Shown here: piece after piece, positions 34,310 through 42,103 of the stretch
How positions within the stretch are numbered: position 1 is the first letter of the stretch
Layout of the letters: every line of letters starts with the position of its first letter
Assembly (NCBI GenBank): GCA_021801355.1
Contig: JAJYYB010000017.1
Coordinates: 1 to 64,000, forward strand
Length of the DNA: 64,000 nucleotides
DNA from: Microcaldota archaeon
GTDB taxonomy: Archaea; Micrarchaeota; Micrarchaeia; Micrarchaeales; Micrarchaeaceae
Reading direction: 5' to 3'
Position numbers and translations under genes: made by a program
Notes under the pieces: generated by a model
Seen by the model: only the letters and a program-made list of their open reading frames with translations
Database searches by the model: none
What the model was told of the DNA's origin: nothing

Positions 34310-35473
34310 GTGAAGATTGTCGTATTGGGGGGCTATGGCGAGATAGGCAGTTGCATATCCGCCGACCTGGCACAGACAGCCAAGGATATGGAGATTGTCG
34401 TGGCAGGCAGGGACGAGGCCAAGGCGGAGACCCTTGTCCGCACGCTAAAGGCCAAGAATGTCAGGTCTGCAGTGGCCGATGCAAGAGATATGGAAAGTGT
34501 CGAGAGAGTACTGAAGGGCGCAGACGTTGTGATAAACGCCACAAACTACTACATGAACATCGACATAATGAAGATAGCGCTTGACTGTAATGTCAATTAC
34601 ATGGACCTGGGCGGACTTTTCCACACCACTCTGGAGCAGTTCAAGCTGCACGACCAGTTCCGCAAGAAGGAACTGCTCGCGTTTCTAGGATGTGGTTCCA
34701 CTCCAGGGATAACTAACCTTCTGGCGCTTCATGGTGCAAACCAGCTTGACAGAGTGGAAGCGATACACATACAGTTCGGTGACAAGGATTACACGAAGTA
34801 CAACACGCCGTTCGTGGTTCCGTACTCGATGCACACAGTTTTTGATGAATTCAGTAAGAAGCCGGCCGTTTTCGAGAATGGCAAGACCAAGTTCGTGGAA
34901 CCGCTCTCAGGGGACATAAAGGTCTTGTTCCCTGATCCGGTAGGCGTGGTGACATGCAGATACTCGCTCCACTCAGAGGTAGCTACCCTCCCAGTGAGTT
35001 TCAAAAGCAAGGGCATCCGCGGCTGCACATTCAGGGGGGGATGGGACAATGATTTCATATATAAGACAAAGTTCCTGATAGACTCAGGATTCTCATCCTA
35101 CGAACCGATAATGGTGGACGGCGCCAAGGTGAACCCAAGGAACGTGGCAGTCGCCCTGCTCAACAGGTTCATACCTGGCAAGGACGTAAAGATCGATGAT
35201 CTGGAATACCTGAGGATTGCAGTCACAGGTAAGAAAAACGGAAAGAAGTTGACAATAGCGGAATACTGCAAGGCGGTAACGAACAAGAAACTAAACATAC
35301 CATCGGGGACGTGGGATACTGGAGTTCCAGCATCAATCATTGCACAGATGATAGCTAAGGGCGAGATAACCTCAAGAGGCGTCCTCCCACCAGAGAAGGT
35401 TAACATAGACCTTAATGATTTCTTTTCGGGACTGAAGAGGAGAAACATAGAAGTCTTTAGCAGTACAGAATGA
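34310..35473 (+). CDS. Saccharopine dehydrogenase-like / lysine dehydrogenase-like oxidoreductase
   Basis: The 387-aa product starts with a Rossmann NAD(P) site (VVLGGYGEIGSCIS) and has the family box YMDLGGLFHTT, then GCGSTPGITNLLA. It belongs to the saccharopine dehydrogenase/lysine-6-dehydrogenase/carboxynorspermidine dehydrogenase superfamily. Members join or oxidise amines through a Schiff base with NAD(P). Lysine, a polyamine precursor or another amine is plausible. The start is GTG 34310 with GGTG nine nt upstream. It is divergent from the aminotransferase. Confidence 0.82.
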   Translation: MKIVVLGGYGEIGSCISADLAQTAKDMEIVVAGRDEAKAETLVRTLKAKNVRSAVADARDMESVERVLKGADVVINATNYYMNIDIMKIALDCNVNYMDLGGLFHTTLEQFKLHDQFRKKELLAFLGCGSTPGITNLLALHGANQLDRVEAIHIQFGDKDYTKYNTPFVVPYSMHTVFDEFSKKPAVFENGKTKFVEPLSGDIKVLFPDPVGVVTCRYSLHSEVATLPVSFKSKGIRGCTFRGGWDNDFIYKTKFLIDSGFSSYEPIMVDGAKVNPRNVAVALLNRFIPGKDVKIDDLEYLRIAVTGKKNGKKLTIAEYCKAVTNKKLNIPSGTWDTGVPASIIAQMIAKGEITSRGVLPPEKVNIDLNDFFSGLKRRNIEVFSSTE

Positions 35474-35478
35474 AGTGT

Positions 35479-36381
35479 TCATTCTTCCTCAGGCATGAAT
35501 AGTTTTCCAATGCCGCCTAACCTGTCAGCTGCTATGCAAGCAGCTCCAACCGCAGGATTATTCTTTGCGATTTTCATATCGACGCCATGCTTCTTAAGCG
35601 CACCAGAGAAGGTTGCAGCATAAAGATGCGACTTGAACATCCCCCCAGTACAGTAAACCTTCCTTACGCCGACTTTCATCGCTATGTCATTTGCATATGA
35701 AGCCAGCCTGCCGCCTGCCTCCTTTATTATCCGTACGGCTTCCTCATCGCCTTCTTTCGCAGCCTTGTCCACCGCAATTGCCGCCTGCGCTATCCTGCCT
35801 ATGTTATGGCTCTCCTTGTACGCCCATATGACGAGCCCGTTCAGATCCTCCGCTCCGACCTCATCAAGCACCGCTTTAGTGAGCAAGGTATCCATGTAGC
35901 CTGCATTCATAGCTCTGCATACGCTTCTCAGCCCTTCCCGCCCTATCGCGTAGCCTGATCCATCATCGCTAAGCAGCCAGCCGCAACCAGACGCCCTGAA
36001 CCTGCGCTTGCCATCGGTGCCTATCACAGAGCTTCCGGTTCCCGCTACGGCTATGACTCCCTTGCCTCCTCTTGTCTCTGCATAAAGCTCAGCGAAGCTG
36101 TCCTGTTCAACTACGACTTTACGTGCAAGCCCAGCCACAGCAGGCATGACCTCATCGAAGTGCTCATCTGCGTCCATCCCGGCGAGCGCAACGCAAGCTA
36201 TATCCGCCTTGCGTATCCCTGCCTTGGAAACTGCCTCCCTTATGTTCGCGGCAGCCTTCCGCAGGCCCATATTATGATAGTTCGAGCTCCCTGAATAGCC
36301 CGAACCTATCAGCGTGCCATCGGGCTTGTAAGCCATGGCCCTTGTCCTTGTTCCGCCTCCGTTCACCCCTAATATTATCAT
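35479..36381 (-). CDS. BadF/BcrA-type kinase, probably N-acetylglucosamine or related sugar kinase
   Basis: The 300-aa ASKHA-fold kinase has phosphate-1 motif GVNGGGTRTRA, an ALAGMD region, adenosine/phosphate-2 box VAGTGSS and GWLLSDDGSGYAIGREGL, typical of N-acetylglucosamine kinases of the BadF/BadG family. It phosphorylates an amino sugar with ATP. It converges closely with the saccharopine-DH-like gene (5-nt gap) and is divergent from the sugar-isomerase-like cupin, suggesting a sugar-salvage or glycan-precursor pair. Confidence 0.82.
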   Translation of the reverse strand: MIILGVNGGGTRTRAMAYKPDGTLIGSGYSGSSNYHNMGLRKAAANIREAVSKAGIRKADIACVALAGMDADEHFDEVMPAVAGLARKVVVEQDSFAELYAETRGGKGVIAVAGTGSSVIGTDGKRRFRASGCGWLLSDDGSGYAIGREGLRSVCRAMNAGYMDTLLTKAVLDEVGAEDLNGLVIWAYKESHNIGRIAQAAIAVDKAAKEGDEEAVRIIKEAGGRLASYANDIAMKVGVRKVYCTGGMFKSHLYAATFSGALKKHGVDMKIAKNNPAVGAACIAADRLGGIGKLFMPEEE

Positions 36382-36456
36382 AATCCTAGTTTCTCAAGGC
36401 TCTAATTTATTAATTGTGCATCCGCTATTAAAACGGTCTAAAGGCGATATGGCTTT

Positions 36457-36463
36457 GGAGGTG
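36457..36463 (+). promoter_or_regulatory. Consensus ribosome-binding site deciding the cupin start
   Basis: GGAGGTG is a full match to the 16S anti-SD, with 6-nt spacing to ATG 36470. It is the clearest SD in the window and shows that this organism uses SD-led initiation for some genes. Confidence 0.8.
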
Positions 36464-36469
36464 TATTTG

Positions 36470-36811
36470 ATGGGCAAAGCGATAACAGATAGGAGGCCGT
36501 GGGGCTACTTCGAACGCTTCACCCTCAACGAGAGAACCACTGTGAAGCTCCTGCACGTCAAGGCCGGCAAGCGCCTTAGCTACCAGTACCACAAGAACCG
36601 ATCAGAGTTCTGGAAGGTGGTAAAGGGCGAGGTGCGTGCAGTGCTTAAAGGCAAGCCAATAAGGCTATCTGAGGGCGACTCGGTAAAGGTTCCGGCAAGG
36701 ACGCCACACAGAATAGAAGGCATAAAGGATGCCATTGTCCTAGAGATAGCCTACGGCAAGTTTGACGAGGAAGACATAGTAAGGATCGAGGACGACTACA
36801 ACAGGGCCTGA
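36470..36811 (+). CDS. Mannose-6-phosphate isomerase-type cupin
   Basis: The 113-aa single-domain cupin has the PMI type II C-terminal signature: RPWGYFE, SYQYHKNRSEFW (metal-binding His/His/Glu), PARTPHRIEG and the terminal EEDIVRIEDDY. It would interconvert mannose-6-P and fructose-6-P, or act on a sugar nucleotide. The start is set by a perfect GGAGGTG at 36457-36463, six nt before ATG 36470. Upstream in-frame ATGs overlap the divergent kinase promoter and are rejected. Confidence 0.85.
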   Translation: MGKAITDRRPWGYFERFTLNERTTVKLLHVKAGKRLSYQYHKNRSEFWKVVKGEVRAVLKGKPIRLSEGDSVKVPARTPHRIEGIKDAIVLEIAYGKFDEEDIVRIEDDYNRA

Positions 36812-36857
36812 AATAAACCCTATCATAACGTCAGGCGCGCAACATACCGCAAAACGT

Positions 36858-36867
36858 AAATATATAA
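36858..36867 (+). promoter_or_regulatory. TATA box pointing at a non-coding interval
   Basis: AAATATATAA is centred near 36862, which predicts transcription start at about 36887. No open frame begins there; the predicted start coincides with the 5' side of a 9-bp helix (36884-36892). It is the promoter candidate for the ncRNA entry below. Confidence 0.5.
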
Positions 36868-36883
36868 AATGCCAATTAATAAT

Positions 36884-36980
36884 CGGATAGCGTTTGTGCC
36901 CTGTACGCGCCGCTAACGCCACAATCGTGGTTGGTATATCATATCGTGTTGCGCTCCGTCTGGCACCCTAGCGCTATTCG
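36884..36980 (+). ncRNA. Candidate structured non-coding RNA (~97 nt)
   Basis: CGGATAGCG (36884-36892) pairs with CGCTATTCG (36972-36980) over 9 bp, including one G-U. After a small internal loop GTGCC (36896-36900) pairs with GGCAC (36962-36966). Further in, GCGC/GCGC (36907-36910/36951-36954) and the hairpin CCAC-AATC-GTGG (36919-36930) can form. All helices nest. A TATA box lies at the right distance. It lacks tRNA features (no TTCRA loop, no D arm) and I cannot match it to RNase P, SRP or 5S RNA. The rest of the 309-bp gap 36812-37120 holds another GGCGT/ACGCC hairpin (about 36996-37011) and the next gene's promoter. Confidence 0.5.
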
Positions 36981-37120
36981 TTTGTTAAGCCTTGAGGCGT
37001 GGCTCTACGCCACTCTGCCCCCCCGTGCATGTCAATAATTGATGGCCAGTCAGCTCAACCCGAATGCCATATATCACATTTAAATATCTTGGATGCGTAA
37101 TAAAGTATAGGTGTAGCACT

Positions 37121-37222
37121 ATGTGTGACTCATGTGGATGCAACGAAGCATCCGAGAAGACAGAAGTGAAAATGGAGGCCAAGGAGACAAAGAAGAGGTC
37201 AAAGCCAAAGCCCCAGAATTGA
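37121..37222 (+). CDS. 33-aa microprotein with N-terminal Cys motif
   Basis: A short frame runs from ATG 37121 to TGA 37222. The N-terminus MCDSCGCNE holds three Cys (positions 2, 5 and 7); the rest is Lys/Glu-rich and ends in Lys/Pro repeats. A TATA box (TTTAAATA at about 37079-37086) lies ~40 nt upstream, and a T-rich terminator begins at the stop, so it looks like an independent gene. The DSCGC sequence also occurs in the Tes tail. It may bind a metal or cluster, but no family is known to me. Confidence 0.6.
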   Translation: MCDSCGCNEASEKTEVKMEAKETKKRSKPKPQN

Positions 37223-37254
37223 TTTTTTAATTTTTTTATAATCTTTTTATTTTA
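37223..37254 (+). terminator. T-rich terminator after the 37121 microprotein
   Basis: Successive T runs (TTTTTT, TTTTTTT, TTTTT) follow the stop without a hairpin, the usual archaeal intrinsic signal. The tract overlaps the 3' end of the convergent aldehyde dehydrogenase gene. Confidence 0.6.
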
Positions 37255-38611
37255 TTACTACAGACTTTATATTCGCGAATTCCAGCAGCCCATAGCGTGA
37301 GAGTTCCCTGCCTACCCCGCTAGCTTTTACGCCGCCAAACGGGAAGCGAGGATCAGATACGACCATAGAATTAACATACACCATGCCGGCTTCAATCGCC
37401 CTGGCCACGCGCTCACCTCGTCCCGCGTCCTTCGTCCATACGCTCGCACCCAGCCCGAAGCTGCTGTTGTTGGCAAGTTTTATCGCCTCTATCTCATTCT
37501 TGACCACTATCACCGGTGCGACAGGACCGAAGACCTCCTCCTTGGCCACAGGCATGTTCGGTTTCACGTTTGTAAGGACCGTAGGCTCGTAGAAATAACC
37601 ATTAGTCTGCATCCTTTTCCCGCCGCAGGCTATCGTAGCTCCAACGTCCAATGACCTCTTTACCTGATCCTCCAGCGTCTCGAGCTGCTTTTTGTTGGCC
37701 ATAGGGCCTGTATCAGTTATCATGTCCATAGGGTCCCCGACCTTCTGCTTCTGCATGCACGCCACTAGGCTCCTTGTAAACTCATCCGCCACGCTTTTCA
37801 CTACTATAAACCTCTTTGCGGCTATGCAGCTCTGTCCGGAATTTACATTCCTGCTCTCTGCAGCCTTTTGCGCAGCTGCTTGGATGTCAGCATCTTCAAG
37901 CACTATAAAAGGGTCGGAGCCTCCGAGCTCGAGCACCACTTTCTTCACATTTTTTCCGGCCACTGCACCAACATCCATGCCAGCTTCAAGGCTGCCTGTC
38001 AGCGAGACTCCATCGATGAACTTGCTGCGTATAAGCCTTTTCACCTCGTCATGGTCCGTTATAACGGTCCTGAAAACGTTTGGTGGGAATCCGGCGGCCA
38101 CAAACGCGTTCTCTATGGCCATCGCGCTTATAGGTACGCTGTTGGAGTGCCGGAGTATCGAGACATTGCCTACAACAAGAGAGGGTATCGCGCATCTCAG
38201 TGCCTGCCAGAAAGGGAAATTCCAAGGCATTACGTTCAATATGACACCGAGAGGCTGCAGAGTTACGAAGCTCTTCTTAGCCTCTGCCTGCACAATCTCA
38301 TCGGCAAGCCATCTATCAGCGTTGTCGGCATAGACATCGGCGGTCCATGCGCACTTCTCTATCTCTGCAAGGGACTGCCTTATGGGCTTTCCCATCTCTA
38401 TCGTCATGGAGCGGGCATACTCTTCGCGTTTTGCCCTTAACGCTATGGCGAGCTTCTTCATGTATTCCGTTCTATCGGACAGCTCAAGGCCGCGCCATTC
38501 CTCGAATGCCTCCCTCGAAGCCCTGCAGACCCCGTCGATCTGCTCCTTGCTGAACGTATCAAACTCCTTGTTCACCTGTCCAGTTGCAGGATTGGTTGAG
38601 ATTACCTTCAT
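37247..38611 (-). CDS. Succinate-semialdehyde dehydrogenase-like ALDH
   Basis: The 454-aa NAD(P)-dependent aldehyde dehydrogenase has 'PLGVILNVMPWNFPFWQ', the catalytic Glu in LELGGSDPF, and the catalytic Cys in SGQSCIAAKRF. The length and 'NVNSGQSCIAAKRF' context fit the short SSADH group (Sad/YneI type), which oxidises succinate semialdehyde to succinate. ATG 38611 (MKVISTNPATG) is the sensible start. It lies 17 nt downstream of the second ALDH and is cotranscribed with it. It is probably the last step of a GABA pathway with the genes at 38629, 40776 and 42104. Confidence 0.86.
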   Translation of the reverse strand: MKVISTNPATGQVNKEFDTFSKEQIDGVCRASREAFEEWRGLELSDRTEYMKKLAIALRAKREEYARSMTIEMGKPIRQSLAEIEKCAWTADVYADNADRWLADEIVQAEAKKSFVTLQPLGVILNVMPWNFPFWQALRCAIPSLVVGNVSILRHSNSVPISAMAIENAFVAAGFPPNVFRTVITDHDEVKRLIRSKFIDGVSLTGSLEAGMDVGAVAGKNVKKVVLELGGSDPFIVLEDADIQAAAQKAAESRNVNSGQSCIAAKRFIVVKSVADEFTRSLVACMQKQKVGDPMDMITDTGPMANKKQLETLEDQVKRSLDVGATIACGGKRMQTNGYFYEPTVLTNVKPNMPVAKEEVFGPVAPVIVVKNEIEAIKLANNSSFGLGASVWTKDAGRGERVARAIEAGMVYVNSMVVSDPRFPFGGVKASGVGRELSRYGLLEFANIKSVVIK

Positions 38612-38628
38612 CACGTCAGCCCTTTCAT

Positions 38629-40125
38629 TTATTCTTTGTCGCCGTAAACCACGTAGTACCATGGTTTCCTAACAAGCCCTGTCTGATCCACATATATGTG
38701 CTTTACGTTGGTGAACTCCTCAAATGCGTACATGGATAGATCCTTCCCGAATCCGCTCTGCTTGTAACCGCCGTGCGGCATCTCAGACGCGAGCGCCCCG
38801 TGCTCGTTGATCCAAACAGTGCCGAACTTTAACCTCGATGCGACATTCATCGTCTTTGTTATGTCACTGCCCCATACTGAAGCCGCTAGTCCGTAGACTA
38901 CGTCATTTGCCTTCTCCACGGCCTCATCTACGGTCTTGTAGCTGAGAACGGATAGCAAAGGACCGAAAATCTCCTCTTGGCATATCCTCATTTTCTGGGT
39001 GACGTCTTTGAAAATTGTCGGTTCGAAATAGAAGCCCTTCTTCATTTTGGCAGGCCTCTTCCCGCCGAATACCAGCTTGGCCCCATCATCGATACCGGCT
39101 TTGACATACTCCTCTGTGCGGTCGCGCTGGCGCGCGGAAACCAATGGTCCCATGTCCGTCCTCTCCAGCATCGGGTCGCCTATCCTTATCTTGGCTACCT
39201 TCTTCACGAGCATGTCAACGAACTTGTTGTACATCTGTTCCTGCACATAGACTCTTGTAGTCGCCGTGCAGTCCTGTGCTGTGTTCCAGAATGCGCTTAC
39301 CACTGCTCCCTCAGTCGCTGCGTCGATGGATGCATCGGGCATGACCACAAGTGGCGCCTTGCCTCCGAGCTCAAGATGCACCCTCTTTATGTTGCTAGAA
39401 GCCATCTGCATTATCTTCTTGCCTGTCGAGACATCGCCTGTCAGGGCAACCATGTCGACCTTATGGCTTGTTGCCATCTCTGTGCCAACTGTGTCTCCTG
39501 GCCCTGTCACTACGTTGAGCACCCCATCCGGCAGCATTTTCTGTATCAGCTTGGCGAACTCAAGCAGCGTTATGGGCGTGTAGCTCGCAGGCTTTATCAC
39601 TACTGTATTCCCAGCCGCAAGCGCAGGGGCCAGCTTCCATATAGCTATGTACAGAGGGTAATTCCAAGGCACCACCGCGGCTACAACGCCCAGAGGCTCA
39701 CGCTTTATAATGTTTAATCCAAGTCCGGAGTAGTTGGCAGTAGCCTTACCATCCAGGTTCCTCGCAGCACCTGCGAAGAAGCGCAGGTTGTCCGCTATGA
39801 AAGGCATGTCTGAATCCCTGCTGTACTTTATGGTCTTGCCTACGTTCATGGACTCTAGCTTGGCGAACCTCAACATCTCCTTCTCGAATGCGTCAGACAT
39901 CCGCCAAAGTATCGCAGCCCTTTCTGCGGGAGTCTTTTCTGACCAGCTTCCATTGTCAAATGCAGTCCTGGCGGCATCGATGGCTGCGGCGACATCCTCG
40001 CGTCCGCCCTTCGCTACCTTGGCTATCACTTCCTCAGTTGCCGGGTTTATGACGTCAAAAGTTTCCTCTGACGATGAATCAACCCACTTGCCATCAATGA
40101 ACATCTTGTACGTTTTTGCTGCCAT
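38629..40125 (-). CDS. Gamma-aminobutyraldehyde dehydrogenase-like ALDH
   Basis: The 498-aa ALDH has the Rossmann/PWNYPLY region, catalytic Glu in LELGGKAP, and the catalytic Cys in NTAQDCTATTRVYVQ. That Cys context and the C-terminal 'GGYKQSGFGKDLSMYAFEEFTNVKHIYV' pattern resemble PatD-type 4-aminobutanal dehydrogenases, which make GABA. Betaine aldehyde or other amino-aldehyde substrates are alternatives. A divergent promoter region (40126-40237) serves it and the gene at 40238. It forms an operon with the SSADH-like gene. Confidence 0.84.
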   Translation of the reverse strand: MAAKTYKMFIDGKWVDSSSEETFDVINPATEEVIAKVAKGGREDVAAAIDAARTAFDNGSWSEKTPAERAAILWRMSDAFEKEMLRFAKLESMNVGKTIKYSRDSDMPFIADNLRFFAGAARNLDGKATANYSGLGLNIIKREPLGVVAAVVPWNYPLYIAIWKLAPALAAGNTVVIKPASYTPITLLEFAKLIQKMLPDGVLNVVTGPGDTVGTEMATSHKVDMVALTGDVSTGKKIMQMASSNIKRVHLELGGKAPLVVMPDASIDAATEGAVVSAFWNTAQDCTATTRVYVQEQMYNKFVDMLVKKVAKIRIGDPMLERTDMGPLVSARQRDRTEEYVKAGIDDGAKLVFGGKRPAKMKKGFYFEPTIFKDVTQKMRICQEEIFGPLLSVLSYKTVDEAVEKANDVVYGLAASVWGSDITKTMNVASRLKFGTVWINEHGALASEMPHGGYKQSGFGKDLSMYAFEEFTNVKHIYVDQTGLVRKPWYYVVYGDKE

Positions 40126-40237
40126 AGAATCAGTGTATATACCTAAGTTAAGCTATTTAAGATTTGGCGAATCCGTCATTTATGCGAAACACATATATAC
40201 CTGGAAAGAGAGAAATGAGTGTAAAAAGTTGAATGAC

Positions 40238-40744
40238 ATGGGAGACATAACTATAAGGCTGGACAAGTCAACCGAGACTTCTAAAGCTGACATTGCTACG
40301 GCAATAAACAGCGTAGAGACCGCGTACCTTGCAGTGCAGGCGCTTACATTAAACATCGTAAACAGGATAGAGCTTGGCGGAAACAGGCTTGACAGGGACG
40401 GCATAATAGTCGGCCTTCACGGGCTCAATAACGCAATAAATGTGCTCAATAAGTACGTATCGGACGTCCAGGACATAGCAGACAGGATGGACGGGCAGTC
40501 TTACGCCGAATACCAGTCAATAACCAATGCCATAAAGGCAAAGCTTAGCCTGATGAGGCGTTCTACCGAGCTTGGAATAGCCGAGTTGCCAGATTCAGAG
40601 GTGCAGCGCATATTGGAAACGAGCGAGCTTTTCACAGACCGCGAAAGATACATAGCCATCGTAGTGCTCTACAACGAGAGGCTGATGGAGCTCAGGGGGT
40701 CTCTCGTACAGATAAGCTCACTTGTAGGCACCCTAAGGAAATAA
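40238..40744 (+). CDS. Hypothetical helical protein
   Basis: The 168-aa soluble, mostly alpha-helical protein starts MGDITIRLDKSTETSK and has no membrane segment or recognised motif. A TATA element (ACATATATAC, about 40190-40199) stands ~43 nt before the ATG. An in-frame TTG at 40229 is an alternative start. It sits alone between two minus-strand catabolic genes, so it could be a local regulator or subunit, but nothing shows this. Confidence 0.65.
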   Translation: MGDITIRLDKSTETSKADIATAINSVETAYLAVQALTLNIVNRIELGGNRLDRDGIIVGLHGLNNAINVLNKYVSDVQDIADRMDGQSYAEYQSITNAIKAKLSLMRRSTELGIAELPDSEVQRILETSELFTDRERYIAIVVLYNERLMELRGSLVQISSLVGTLRK

Positions 40745-40775
40745 CCTGCGCTTTCGCCTGTCCAATCCAGGAATT

Positions 40776-42101
40776 TTAGAGCCTGTTTTCAGGGTCGTAA
40801 GCGTTTAGCAGCTCTATTGATTCATCTCCAGGCGAGCCAACGCTCAGCTCGCTGAGCACCTTGCCTCCGAGGAACCCGAGCGGAAGGCCGTGTCCTATAT
40901 AGCCAGCCGAATAAAACATGTTTGGATTGTTCTTGACATGGCCCAGAAACGGCATAGATATCATCCTCGCCCCGATTTGTCCTACCAGTGGTAGGTTGAG
41001 CCTTATATCTGCTATCCTGGAAATGGCCTTTATTCCCTCGTTTAATCCTGGCACATATCTGATCGGCGCAGCCATCCTCCCGCTCCATTCAAATTCGATT
41101 CCCTGCCCGGAGAGCGAAGGGAAGAGTTCGATCAGTCTTTCATGTATCTCCATTATGCGTTTCTGCTGCGGCATGTCGCCTTCCGCCTTGGATAGCGAGT
41201 CCCCGCCATCTATTATTACCCTGTTGTCCGCAGTTGTCCTTATGAAATTGTAGTCCCTGCCAAGATTCCACGCGAGCTTATCCCTAAATCCGAGCTTTTC
41301 CATCAAATCAGGATCAAGCCTCTCGGTTGCAAGTGCGTTTATGCGCACCGTAGCCATCCTTTTCTTAAGTATGCCGAGCTGCGGCGTGTAAGATTCAGTC
41401 GCCAATATGAGCTTATTTGCTTTTAGCCTCCCTTTGCCGGTGGTTATCGTAAAGCTTCCATCATCGTTTTCTATTTTGTTCACCTCGGTGCCCTGGAATA
41501 GGCGCTCGGCATGGCCTTTTATGGCGATTGCAAGCCCGTTAACGAAAGCCGCGGGATTCAGCTGAGCGCAATTTTTGTACTCGAGTGCGCCCACTACGCT
41601 TTTTCCAACGGCGACTTCGCCGCGTAGCCTGCCTTCTTCGATTATCTCTGTTTCGACCCCGCAGCGTCCAGCGGCCTTATGTTCGTAATCAAGCAGTCCA
41701 AGCTCCTTTCTATCCTCGACAAGGTCAAGGGCAGGCCCGCGCACAAAATCGCACTTTATCCCTTTCTTAGAACACAGGCTTGCAATCTCATCTATGGCGT
41801 TCCCTGAGACCCTCCATATGGTCTTGGTCCTATCCTCGCCGTACTTCTCGACAGACTGCCAGATGTCCTCCTGCTCTATCCCTGGCACGAGTCCGCCCAT
41901 CGAGTGCCCTGTTGCTCCGCTGCCTATCCTATCTTTTTCCAGAAGAACGAAGTCTGCCCCCGCCTCAGCAAGGTGGAACGCTGCGGATACGCCAGTTATC
42001 CCCCCTCCTATTACGGCTATATCCGCCTCCATGTCGCCATTTAACGTGCCGAAGGAGCCATAGTCATTATTTAGCCAGAACGGCCTCTTTATTATCCCCA
42101 T
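40776..42101 (-). CDS. DAO-family FAD amine oxidoreductase (PuuB-like)
   Basis: The 441-aa flavoprotein has an N-terminal lead (PFWLNNDYG), an FAD-binding site at IAVIGGGITGVSAAFHLAEAG, 'SGATGHSMGGLVPG' after it, and a C-terminal GHGLPLG-type FAD loop. The order matches the D-amino-acid/glycine oxidase family, in particular gamma-glutamylputrescine oxidase (PuuB)-like enzymes. It would oxidise a primary or secondary amine to an aldehyde. ATG 42101 follows the aminotransferase stop in TAGTGATG, whose GTGAT is the SD, so the two genes are translationally coupled. The true amine substrate is unknown. Confidence 0.82.
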   Translation of the reverse strand: MGIIKRPFWLNNDYGSFGTLNGDMEADIAVIGGGITGVSAAFHLAEAGADFVLLEKDRIGSGATGHSMGGLVPGIEQEDIWQSVEKYGEDRTKTIWRVSGNAIDEIASLCSKKGIKCDFVRGPALDLVEDRKELGLLDYEHKAAGRCGVETEIIEEGRLRGEVAVGKSVVGALEYKNCAQLNPAAFVNGLAIAIKGHAERLFQGTEVNKIENDDGSFTITTGKGRLKANKLILATESYTPQLGILKKRMATVRINALATERLDPDLMEKLGFRDKLAWNLGRDYNFIRTTADNRVIIDGGDSLSKAEGDMPQQKRIMEIHERLIELFPSLSGQGIEFEWSGRMAAPIRYVPGLNEGIKAISRIADIRLNLPLVGQIGARMISMPFLGHVKNNPNMFYSAGYIGHGLPLGFLGGKVLSELSVGSPGDESIELLNAYDPENRL

Positions 42102-42103
42102 CA

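Noticed and set aside
36884-36980. A tRNA with an intron
   Set aside because: The closing helix is 9 bp and the 3' strand is not preceded by a TTCRA T-loop; no D arm or anticodon arm can be placed.
38977-39717. Cys/His-rich plus-strand frame opposite the aldehyde dehydrogenase
   Set aside because: It is antisense to a strongly recognised ALDH with catalytic motifs. The Cys content comes from the complementary codons.
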